From Lachnospiraceae bacterium UBA1201 (GTDB lineage: Bacteria; Bacillota; Clostridia; Lachnospirales; Lachnospiraceae), in assembly GCA_002309675.1 (NCBI GenBank), contig DBXX01000084.1, positions 1 to 25,599 on the forward strand: a stretch of DNA of 25,599 nt, in the 5' to 3' direction. This document shows positions 6,502 to 12,972 of this stretch, in pieces. The notes under the pieces were generated by a model. That model was not told the origin of the DNA. It searched no databases and saw only the letters and a program-made list of their open reading frames with translations. A program made the position numbers and the translations under genes. Positions within the stretch are counted from its first letter, which is position 1; every line of letters starts with the position of its first letter.

Positions 6502-8013
6502 ATGAAGGTTGAATATGGACGGAGCAACTACTCCGGGACCACATATATGATGTTGGTGCAAAAGGATCGGCGCAACGTCGATTACCAATGCCGAATGGTC
6601 ATAGATAACGAGTTGGGCCCTTTTGTTCCGATGACGATGCAGATGCGAGACAGCGATGTGGTCCTGTGTCTGGACATTTCGTCCAGGCAACCGTTGTCGC
6701 GGCTCTACGAGCGTCGCACCATGGATGTCTGGCAGATCCGACGGCTTTTGGAGGGGATCGCACAGGCCTGTGAGGTAGCAGAGCAGTATTTGATGGACGT
6801 GGACCGAATTCTGCTGGCTCCCGAATATATCTTTGTTGAGCCGGAGCAGGACCGCTGCCGTTTTGCGTTCGGCTTTGAGAAGGAGACTACATTTTCCGAG
6901 GAGTTATCCGGGTTGTTGTGCTACCTGCTGGATCACATTTCCCGCGATGACTACGAGTGTGTCGGGCTAGCGTACAATTTGTATCAAGAGAGCCGGAAGA
7001 AGACCTGCGGGATCCGTGATCTTCTGGCTATCGCGATGAAAGACAAAGGGGCTTCTGTCTCCCCGCCGCCGGAGGTAAAATACATGAACTCCGATCCGGT
7101 GAAACCCATCGAAGTCTTCGATATGGATCCCGGCGAGGTGTTTCGGTCTGCTGGGGAACCCGTGACGGAGCAGGGCATGGGTGCGCGGGAGAAGGCCGGA
7201 AAGGAGCATAGGGTCCTGGGCTTTCTGCCACCGCCGAGGGAGAAGCGTGAGATGGCCGGAACTGCCCGTTCTAAGATCGGCAGAAGGATAACGGAGCGCA
7301 TACCACTGCAGATCTTGTGGCATATCCGACTGTTTCTGTATTCCGTCGCAGGTGCCATACTGCTGACCGGGATCTATTTGTCGACGGCAAAGGAACGGAC
7401 CGGTCGGGAGAAGATGATCTCAGCCGGAGGGATCGTTCTGGTCTGCCTGGCTGTGGGACAGGTGGCCGCGTTGTATCTTCAAAAGAAGAACGGTGCGAAT
7501 AAGGATCGTGCGCGGGGATCCAAGGATCATAGCGAGACAGGTATCCTGAACTTCGATGAGAATTACGCTGCCGAGGGAGACTTCTATCCGGACGAAACGG
7601 AGAATGATCGAATAACAGCGCGTACGACACATCCGATCAATGCAAAATGGACGGAGATAACAACTGAGTTTAAAACGGAGCGATTGTTCGCACGTGGCTC
7701 CGGGAAGGACAAGGGGTGCCTGAGAAGCCGCGTGCCCGAGCGCACGTCTGACATCGTCCCGGATCATTTTCCATATATAATCGGCAAGCTGGAGGGGGCG
7801 ACGGATCATTGCCCGAAGAGTCCGCTGATCAGCCGCCTGCATGCCCGGTTGGAGCAGCGGCCGGACGGGGTGTACATCATCGATCTGAACAGTACGAACG
7901 GGACGTTTATTAATGGGAACCGCCTGTTGCCGTCGCAGGAAGTCAAACTCGCTCCCGGAGATGAGATCGCTCTGGCAGATCTGCATTTTTTTTATGAAAA
8001 GGGAATACAGTAG
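6502..8013 (+). CDS. DUF6382-FHA membrane protein closing the Tad operon
   Basis: The protein has 503 residues, ATG 6502, with GGGAGG about 8 bases upstream. Residues about 5-175 match the DUF6382 type domain (an all-cytoplasmic module often paired with FHA in Firmicutes). Residues 180-265 are a linker. Two membrane helices follow (about 270-289 and 300-319), then a disordered linker, then an FHA domain at about 410-500. The FHA core is complete: S444-R445-x-H447 and N463-S464-T465-N466-G467-T468, the loops that contact phosphothreonine. The protein therefore looks able to bind a phosphorylated partner. By position it is probably the last gene of the Tad operon; a promoter for the next gene follows. 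A scaffold or regulatory role tied to Ser/Thr phosphorylation is inference; no kinase gene is in view. Confidence 0.82.
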   Translation: MKVEYGRSNYSGTTYMMLVQKDRRNVDYQCRMVIDNELGPFVPMTMQMRDSDVVLCLDISSRQPLSRLYERRTMDVWQIRRLLEGIAQACEVAEQYLMDVDRILLAPEYIFVEPEQDRCRFAFGFEKETTFSEELSGLLCYLLDHISRDDYECVGLAYNLYQESRKKTCGIRDLLAIAMKDKGASVSPPPEVKYMNSDPVKPIEVFDMDPGEVFRSAGEPVTEQGMGAREKAGKEHRVLGFLPPPREKREMAGTARSKIGRRITERIPLQILWHIRLFLYSVAGAILLTGIYLSTAKERTGREKMISAGGIVLVCLAVGQVAALYLQKKNGANKDRARGSKDHSETGILNFDENYAAEGDFYPDETENDRITARTTHPINAKWTEITTEFKTERLFARGSGKDKGCLRSRVPERTSDIVPDHFPYIIGKLEGATDHCPKSPLISRLHARLEQRPDGVYIIDLNSTNGTFINGNRLLPSQEVKLAPGDEIALADLHFFYEKGIQ

Positions 8014-8047
8014 CGGAGCGGTGTATGCTTTTCAAATTTCCTCAGTC

Positions 8048-8076
8048 TTGCAAAAACTTCGAAAAACAGGTATACT
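8048..8076 (+). promoter_or_regulatory. Sigma-A type promoter of the rhomboid gene
   Basis: TTGCAA (8048-8053) and TATACT (8071-8076) are separated by exactly 17 bases. They match the consensus at 4/6 and 5/6 positions. The TTG start at 8114 lies 38 bases past the -10 box. The promoter separates the rhomboid gene from the Tad operon. Confidence 0.6.
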
Positions 8077-8113
8077 GTCAGTAACAGTTTTAAAGAAATG
8101 AAGGAAAAAGAAG

Positions 8114-9187
8114 TTGCTGATCAAGTTAGAAAATGCCCTGATCGAGTCGGGTTATCTGCGTGGAGAGGCCAATGAAGACCACACCGTGAGTGTGTTGTTT
8201 AAGCTGACGAAGCTGGGCCTGTTTTATATTTGTTTACTGGATGATACCCGATCGAATGTCGAGAAGCGGGATGTTTTTACCCGTGACCGACTGAAGGAGA
8301 TGGGGGACCGTATCGCGGAGAAATATCCGCAGTATGTGCGGGATACGTTCGGGCTTCTGGTCGTGATGACGTCGAATTCGTCGGAGAGCCGGATGAAACT
8401 GGGAGAGGACGTGCCCTTCTGGATCGTGGACGTCCCGAAGAAAAACCTGATGATCTATGACGATCAGCCGGGTACTTTTTTGGATGCGCGGACGATCATC
8501 GAGAGCCGCCTGACGGCATCACCGTGGAAGAACCTGTTTAAACAACTGAAGATCCTGTTGTCTCCGGTCAATATCGGCCTGATCCTGGGCTGCATCGGGG
8601 TTTTTATCTTGCAGAAGATCTTTGCGGGTGGAGACGATATCGGAAAACTCGAACGGATCGGAGCCATGCATTCGCGCACGTTTTTTGAAAACCGTGAGTA
8701 CTGGACGGCGGTCACGCATATCTTCCTGCATGGAAGTTTTCAGCACCTGTTCTTCAATATGGTCTCGCAACTGTACGTCGGAAAACCGCTCGAGGTTCTG
8801 CTCGGGAAGGTACGGTTTATACTGTTATATCTGCTTAGCGGTATCGGTGCGGGCATGATCAGCCTCGCCATGTATATCCACAACGGTGATAACGTCTACA
8901 GCCTGGGCGCCTCCGGCGCTATCAGCGGCATGTGCGGCGCGTTGCTTTGCATCCTGTTTTTGAACCGCAAGCGTTTGAAGAAAGTGCCGTATATTCGATA
9001 TCTGATCTTCCTCGGCATCGTAGTGACGAATGGAATCAACACACCCGGGGTCAACTGGATGGCGCACGCCTCCGGGGCTGTACTGGGTATCATCCTCGCG
9101 CTTCTGCTGTACGGCATTCCCAAACTCAGAAAAAGAAATGCCGAAACAGAGGAGTCAGACGGGCAGATCGGAAACCCGGGAGCATAA
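8114..9187 (+). CDS. Rhomboid family intramembrane serine protease
   Basis: The protein has 357 residues with a TTG start at 8114; AAGGAAAAAGAAG lies just upstream and no better in-frame start was found. Rhomboids cut membrane proteins within their transmembrane helices using a Ser-His dyad. Here the serine is S267 in GASG (residues 265-268) and the histidine is H318 in WMAHASG; the HGSFQHLFFN segment supplies the usual oxyanion His/Asn. Six or so membrane helices run from about residue 155 to 340. The first 150 residues form a soluble cytoplasmic domain with mixed alpha/beta character that I could not assign to a known family. The C-terminus is a short charged tail. It has its own promoter. 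Substrates are unknown, though several single-pass Tad proteins are encoded next door. Confidence 0.9.
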   Translation: MLIKLENALIESGYLRGEANEDHTVSVLFKLTKLGLFYICLLDDTRSNVEKRDVFTRDRLKEMGDRIAEKYPQYVRDTFGLLVVMTSNSSESRMKLGEDVPFWIVDVPKKNLMIYDDQPGTFLDARTIIESRLTASPWKNLFKQLKILLSPVNIGLILGCIGVFILQKIFAGGDDIGKLERIGAMHSRTFFENREYWTAVTHIFLHGSFQHLFFNMVSQLYVGKPLEVLLGKVRFILLYLLSGIGAGMISLAMYIHNGDNVYSLGASGAISGMCGALLCILFLNRKRLKKVPYIRYLIFLGIVVTNGINTPGVNWMAHASGAVLGIILALLLYGIPKLRKRNAETEESDGQIGNPGA

Positions 9188-9227
9188 GAAAACAGTGCGG
9201 TTTAAACCGTTTCTGAAATAAAAAAGA

Positions 9228-9244
9228 GATGCCGATCCGGCATC
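9228..9244 (-). terminator. Intrinsic terminator reading on the minus strand
   Basis: GATGCCG (9228-9234), a 3-base loop and CGGCATC (9238-9244) form a perfect 7-bp stem. On the minus strand the stem is followed by TCTTTTTTATTTC, a proper U-tract; on the plus strand it is followed by ACCATATAATG. Both flanking genes are on the plus strand, so its orientation is unexpected. Confidence 0.5.
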
Positions 9245-9248
9245 ACCA

Positions 9249-9254
9249 TATAAT
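9249..9254 (+). promoter_or_regulatory. Possible -10 box of the oxidoreductase gene
   Basis: A perfect TATAAT lies 17 bases before ATG 9272. No convincing -35 box is found at 16-18 bases upstream, and the implied leader would be only about 10 bases, shorter than the ribosome binding site needs. I list it as a weak candidate. Confidence 0.25.
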
Positions 9255-9271
9255 GTAAAGGGGGAAAACAT

Positions 9272-10246
9272 ATGCGTTTTCGTTTTGGGGTTTTAGGAGC
9301 AGGGCGTATCTCGAATAAGTTCTGTGATGCAGTTGCTAGGATCGAAGGCGCGGAAGTCGTTGCGATCGCCAGCAAATCCATGGAGAGAGCCAAGGCGTTT
9401 GCCGCGGCCAATGCGATCCCGGCGGCGTACGATGACTACACCCGGATGATCGAAGAGATGAAGCCGGATGCAGTCTATATCGGCGTCACGACCAATGCAC
9501 ACTATGAACTGGTCATGCTGTGCCTGGATCTGGGCGTGCCGATCCTGTGTGAGAAGCCGATGTTCACCGACATGGAGCAGGCGAAGGCGGGTCTCGCAAA
9601 AGCTGCAGAGAAGAAGGTATTTCTGATGGAGGCGATGTGGAGTCGTTTCCTGCCTGCAATCAAGAAAGCAAAACAGTGGGTCGAAGAAGGAAAGATCGGC
9701 ACACCGACATATTCCAACTTAGGCATCGCCAATCTGATGAATAAAGATCCGGAGGATCGCTTCTACAGCGCGGCCCTCGGCGGCGGATCCGCATACGATC
9801 TGGGCGTTTACGGCTACGACATCACTACCTTCGTGCTGGGCGACATCCCGATCGATCAGGTGGAGGAGTACTCCATCTGGAGTGAGACCGGCGTGGACAT
9901 TGAGAACCACGTGGTCATGCGCTACCCGGATGCGATCGCGACGTTCGATTCGAGTTTCATCAGTGTTCTGGACGAGCGCCTGATCGTCTGTGGCGACGCG
10001 GGCATGCTGATCGTGCCGCATTCGCACTATGCGACCGAAGCCTTTCTGTACGACAGCAACCGCAACCTTGTCGAGCATTTTAAGGATGAGGAAACGGTCA
10101 ATGGTTTCGTTTACGAGATCATGGAGGCGATGCAGTGCATCCGCGATGGCAAACTCGAAAGCAGCGTGATCACGCATCAGGATACGATCGCGAGCACCCT
10201 GCTGTATGATAAGGTCAATGCACACAAACCGAAGGATCTTAAGTGA
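9272..10246 (+). CDS. Gfo/Idh/MocA family NAD(P)-dependent oxidoreductase
   Basis: The protein has 324 residues from ATG 9272, preceded by AAGGGGG. The N-terminal Rossmann fold carries the dinucleotide motif G9-A-G11-R-I-S, and the E94-K95-P96 motif, which places the active-site Lys, is intact (ILCEKPMF). The C-terminal domain shows the family's GGSAYDLGVYGYD pattern around residues 170-185. Members oxidise or reduce sugars, inositols and related polyols, or diols (dihydrodiol dehydrogenase-like). The substrate cannot be read from the sequence, and the neighbours (rhomboid, HIT protein) give no pathway. It appears to be a single-gene unit bounded upstream by a hairpin and downstream by a 150-base intergenic region. 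Confidence 0.88.
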   Translation: MRFRFGVLGAGRISNKFCDAVARIEGAEVVAIASKSMERAKAFAAANAIPAAYDDYTRMIEEMKPDAVYIGVTTNAHYELVMLCLDLGVPILCEKPMFTDMEQAKAGLAKAAEKKVFLMEAMWSRFLPAIKKAKQWVEEGKIGTPTYSNLGIANLMNKDPEDRFYSAALGGGSAYDLGVYGYDITTFVLGDIPIDQVEEYSIWSETGVDIENHVVMRYPDAIATFDSSFISVLDERLIVCGDAGMLIVPHSHYATEAFLYDSNRNLVEHFKDEETVNGFVYEIMEAMQCIRDGKLESSVITHQDTIASTLLYDKVNAHKPKDLK

Positions 10247-10373
10247 TCCGGCGACCGGCGGCTGACGAACCGATCACAGAAAGCTCCGCTTTCACGCGAA
10301 GGCCATTGGGCAGTGTGCGAACAGGATAAATCAAAAAACAAGAGTATAGATCAAATCGAACAGAAAGGAAAAA

Positions 10374-10388
10374 GCCCGGAAACCGGGC
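10374..10388 (-). terminator. Intrinsic terminator on the minus strand, upstream of the HIT gene
   Basis: GCCCGG (10374-10379), loop AAA, and CCGGGC (10383-10388) form a six-pair all-GC stem. Read on the minus strand it is followed by TTTTTCCTTTC, a good U-tract. It is the first convincing terminator met by a transcript coming out of murG, but lies beyond the HIT gene. On the plus strand the same hairpin sits immediately before the HIT Shine-Dalgarno (GGAG, 10389-10392) and might also influence its translation. Confidence 0.55.
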
Positions 10389-10399
10389 CGGAGAACGAA

Positions 10400-10813
10400 A
10401 TGGAGAATTGTATTTTTTGTAAGATCGCGAATGGAGAGATCCCGAGCACGACATTGTATGAGGATGATATGTTTCGCGTGATCTTTGACCTGGGTCCTGC
10501 TTCGAAAGGCCATGCTCTGATCCTGCCGAAGGAGCATTTTGCAGACGTGACTGAGATTTCGGAAGAATACGCTGCAAAGGTGCTTTTGGTGGCTGCGAAG
10601 ATCGGCAAAGCCATGAAGAAGGCACTGGGCTGCACGGGCTTTAACCTGGTACAGAACAACGGTCTGTCCGCCGGCCAGACGGTATTTCACTTCCATATGC
10701 ACGTGATCCCACGCTACGACGACGGAGCGAAGATCGCAGCATGGGATCCGGGAACCTTAGATCCTGAGGAAGCTAAGGAGATGCAGAAAAAAATATCAGA
10801 AGCGCTGGATTAA
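10400..10813 (+). CDS. HIT family protein (nucleotide hydrolase/transferase)
   Basis: The protein has 137 residues. ATG 10400 follows GGAG (10389-10392) at 7 bases; the frame is open further upstream but that part does not resemble HIT proteins. The histidine triad is H97-F-H99-M-H101-V-I, the catalytic motif of the superfamily. The N-terminus CIFCKIANGEIP has the Cys pair (C4, C7) typical of bacterial Hint-like proteins that bind zinc. Members hydrolyse AMP-lysine, AMP-N-acyl or dinucleoside polyphosphate-type substrates; the exact substrate is not evident. The stop codon lies inside the end of murG on the other strand, an 18-base convergent overlap. Confidence 0.92.
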   Translation: MENCIFCKIANGEIPSTTLYEDDMFRVIFDLGPASKGHALILPKEHFADVTEISEEYAAKVLLVAAKIGKAMKKALGCTGFNLVQNNGLSAGQTVFHFHMHVIPRYDDGAKIAAWDPGTLDPEEAKEMQKKISEALD

Positions 10814-11851
10814 TTCCATCACGCGCTCGACACCGTTACCGATATCGGCCTTCTTCATAGCGTCGATATAGGTCTGGCGGTTTTCATACAGGTTTTTGAT
10901 GGCCGTTACCAGAGTCTCTTCGGTAACGGCTTCTTCTTCCAAAACCTCGGAAAATCCCTGCTTTTGGAAGGAAGCGGCGTTCAGGATCTGGTCGCCGCGG
11001 CTGACTGCCTTCGACAGCGGGATCAGCAGGTTCGGCTTCCGAAGCGCGAGGAGCTCGCAGAGGACATTGGCCCCGGCACGAGACAGGATCACGTCCGCAC
11101 AGGCGTAGAGATCTTTGAGTTCCGACGAGATATATTCATACTGAACGTAGCCGTCGCGCTGAATGTCCGGTGCCAGATTTCCCTTACCGCACAGATGGAT
11201 GATGTCGAACTGAGGGAGCAGGTCGTCCAGCGACGCACGCAGGTGCTGGTTGATGATGCGGGAGCCCGAGCTTCCGCCGATCATGAGCAGGATCGGTTTG
11301 TTGCCGGAGAGTCCGGTAAATGCCAGTCCCGCCTCGCGTGTACCGGTCAGGAGCTCTTTGCGGATCGGGCTGCCCGTCAGGACGGCCGGTTTATTCTTCA
11401 GCTGCTCCACGGTCTCCGGAAAATTACAGCAGATGTATTTCGCTGCGGAAATGCAGAGTTTATTGGCCAGACCCGGCGTCATATCCGACTCGTGGATGAT
11501 GACCGGAATCTTGTATTTTTTCGCCGCGCGAACGACGGGGACGGCAACAAAACCGCCCTTCGAGAAGACTACATCGGGCTTCAGCTGCTTCATCAGTTTT
11601 TTCGCCTCGTTGTAGCCTTTGACTACGCGGAACGGGTCGGTCAGGTTCTTCGCGCTTAAGTAACGGCGGAATTTGCCGGTGGCCACGCCGTAATACGGAA
11701 TGCCCTCGGCCTCGATGAGCCCCTTCTCCATGCCTTCGTAGGAACCGATGTAGGAGATCTCATAGCCCAGCGCCCGCAATTCGGGGAGCAGGGCGATATT
11801 TGCAGTAACATGTCCGGCGGTGCCGCCGCCGGTCAGAACTATCTTTTTCAT
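10796..11851 (-). CDS. murG: MurG, lipid II synthase (UDP-GlcNAc transferase)
   Basis: MurG transfers GlcNAc from UDP-GlcNAc to lipid I at the inner membrane face, producing lipid II for peptidoglycan. The protein has 351 residues. Its N-terminal glycine loop reads LTGGGTAGHVTANIALLP and the FSKGGFVAVPVV and HESDMTPGLANK segments are characteristic of the clostridial MurG type. The second glycine motif (GGSSGS, in the UDP-GlcNAc domain) and the SRAGANVLCELLAL segment near residue 260-275 complete the family picture. Start ATG is at 11849-11851, 21 bases after the end of the TSCPD gene, with only a weak AGGTT as ribosome binding site, so coupling to the upstream gene is likely. It is outside any mur/dcw cluster. 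The 3' end overlaps the HIT gene and no terminator lies between. Confidence 0.95.
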   Translation of the reverse strand: MKKIVLTGGGTAGHVTANIALLPELRALGYEISYIGSYEGMEKGLIEAEGIPYYGVATGKFRRYLSAKNLTDPFRVVKGYNEAKKLMKQLKPDVVFSKGGFVAVPVVRAAKKYKIPVIIHESDMTPGLANKLCISAAKYICCNFPETVEQLKNKPAVLTGSPIRKELLTGTREAGLAFTGLSGNKPILLMIGGSSGSRIINQHLRASLDDLLPQFDIIHLCGKGNLAPDIQRDGYVQYEYISSELKDLYACADVILSRAGANVLCELLALRKPNLLIPLSKAVSRGDQILNAASFQKQGFSEVLEEEAVTEETLVTAIKNLYENRQTYIDAMKKADIGNGVERVMELIQRF

Positions 11852-11872
11852 GATGAACCTCGGCGGATAGGA

Positions 11873-12136
11873 TTATGCTTCTTCGGAAGCCTGCTTTTGC
11901 AGAACCTGGCGCACGGCGCGTGCGAGCTGATCCGGGCAGGAAGTGCCACGACCCTTGCAGTCGATCTTCTGCAGACGGCGAATAACTTCCTCCGCATCCA
12001 TGCCTTCCACGAGGGCAGCAACGCCCTGGGTGTTTCCGTGGCAACCGCCGACAAACTGAACGTTTGTCAACTTGCCGTCGACGATATCAAATAGGATTTG
12101 ACGGGAACAGGTTCCTTTGGTAGTATAGGTATACAT
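11873..12136 (-). CDS. TSCPD domain protein (TIGR03905-like)
   Basis: This small protein has 87 residues. I chose the ATG at 12134-12136 because GGGAGGT lies 6 bases upstream on the minus strand; the longer open frame has no such support. It contains the name-giving motif T65-S-C67-P-D69 and other cysteines at 10, 32 and 60. The GGCHGNTQGVAALVEGM segment is typical of this family, which resembles the zinc-binding C-terminal domain of B12-dependent ribonucleotide reductases. The function of the stand-alone form is not established. It is the first gene of a two-gene unit with murG, but nothing known links the two. A divergent gene starts 135 bases away. Confidence 0.9.
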   Translation of the reverse strand: MYTYTTKGTCSRQILFDIVDGKLTNVQFVGGCHGNTQGVAALVEGMDAEEVIRRLQKIDCKGRGTSCPDQLARAVRQVLQKQASEEA

Positions 12137-12186
12137 ATCGTACCTCCCTGTGAAATATCGGGACACTTTCCGTGCCTCGGTGCATT

Positions 12187-12198
12187 CATGATAGCACA
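12187..12198 (-). promoter_or_regulatory. Possible extended -10 promoter of the TSCPD-murG unit
   Basis: On the minus strand the sequence reads TGCTATCATG, that is TG-n-TATCAT, an extended -10 box with 5/6 match. It lies about 50 bases upstream of the TSCPD start codon. No good -35 box is present, which is normal for extended -10 promoters. The intergenic region also contains a duplicated AAATCCATA. Confidence 0.35.
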
Positions 12199-12271
12199 GA
12201 AATCCATAAAAATCCATAGGTGCGGATGCGGGAAATGCAAGCCATCCCGATTTGTTTTGAAAGGAATACAA

Positions 12272-12865
12272 ATGAAACAAAAGACAGAAAACGGCGCTAT
12301 GAGCCTCGGAGTTTTATTGATGGGCATCATCGTATGCGCCGGCATCTTCGGATGGGTCTACGAAACGCTTTTTTACTTATACAATGACGGGCAGATCGTG
12401 AAGCGGGGCTCCTGCTTCGGTCCGTGGATCGATATCTACTGCCTGGGCGGTCTGCTCATGTATTTTATGTGCCGAAAACTCACGAAAAGCCCATGGTTGG
12501 TGGCCGTTTTGTGCGGTGCGATCTGCGGAGCCCTAGAATATGCAGCAGGATTTATCCTGGATCGGGTCAATAAAGGCCACTGGGGCTGGGACTATAGCAC
12601 CGAAAAACTGAACTTCGGCAACATAAACGGATACATTTGCTTTCGGTCGGTTCTGACCTTCGCGCTTTCCGGCCTGCTCCTTTTCTATGTGATCCTGCCG
12701 TGGCTGGCGTGGTTACAGAAAAAACTCGGAGAGAAAGCATTTTCACGGATCGTTGTAACGTTGGGAATCATCATCCTGATCGACATCGCATACAACGATA
12801 TCGCTGCATATATGTTCGGAATGCCCGGCGCCGCGAAGATCTATCGTGACCTCGGCTGGTTTTGA
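12272..12865 (+). CDS. CmpB-family membrane protein (putative ABC transporter permease)
   Basis: The protein has 197 residues. ATG 12272 follows AAGGAA (12261-12266); the open frame extends upstream but across the divergent promoter region. It has about five membrane segments (near 11-30, 52-68, 74-95, 122-145, 158-178). Motifs of the CmpB family (PF06541) are all visible: GWVYE at 27-31, the GPWIDIYCLGG stretch at 50-60, the LEYAAG helix at 88-93, and the WDYS...NFGNINGYI loop at 106-122. The family is annotated as a putative ABC transporter permease, but this rests on little evidence and no ATPase gene is nearby. The real function is unknown. It is transcribed divergently from the TSCPD gene, and the cardiolipin synthase promoter follows directly. 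Confidence 0.85.
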   Translation: MKQKTENGAMSLGVLLMGIIVCAGIFGWVYETLFYLYNDGQIVKRGSCFGPWIDIYCLGGLLMYFMCRKLTKSPWLVAVLCGAICGALEYAAGFILDRVNKGHWGWDYSTEKLNFGNINGYICFRSVLTFALSGLLLFYVILPWLAWLQKKLGEKAFSRIVVTLGIIILIDIAYNDIAAYMFGMPGAAKIYRDLGWF

Positions 12866-12876
12866 TGTCTGCAGGC

Positions 12877-12905
12877 TTGCCATTTTCCCGAATTTTTGAT
12901 AGAAT
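12877..12905 (+). promoter_or_regulatory. Sigma-A type promoter of cls
   Basis: TTGCCA (12877-12882) and TAGAAT (12900-12905) have 17-base spacing and match the consensus at 5/6 positions each. Transcription would start near 12912, downstream of the longest ORF start, which supports the ATG at 12973. The resulting leader of about 60 bases can form a GGGGC/GCCCC stem (12931-12935 with 12948-12952) just ahead of AAAGGA. Confidence 0.65.
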
Positions 12906-12972
12906 GATACTGGCGTGGTGTGCGCTAAGTGGGGCCGGGATTTCTAAGCCCCGAAAGGATTTTGGTCAGGCA

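Noticed and set aside
10313..10399. Longer start for the HIT protein
   Set aside because: The extension is Lys/Ser-rich with no HIT similarity, includes the hairpin, and ATG 10400 has GGAG and the family's CIFCKI N-terminus.
12098..12271. Longer start for the CmpB-family protein
   Set aside because: It would overlap the TSCPD gene start and the divergent promoter region; ATG 12272 has its own AAGGAA and matches the family N-terminus.
12862..12972. Longer start for cardiolipin synthase
   Set aside because: The promoter at 12877-12905 lies inside this extension, so it would not be fully transcribed.
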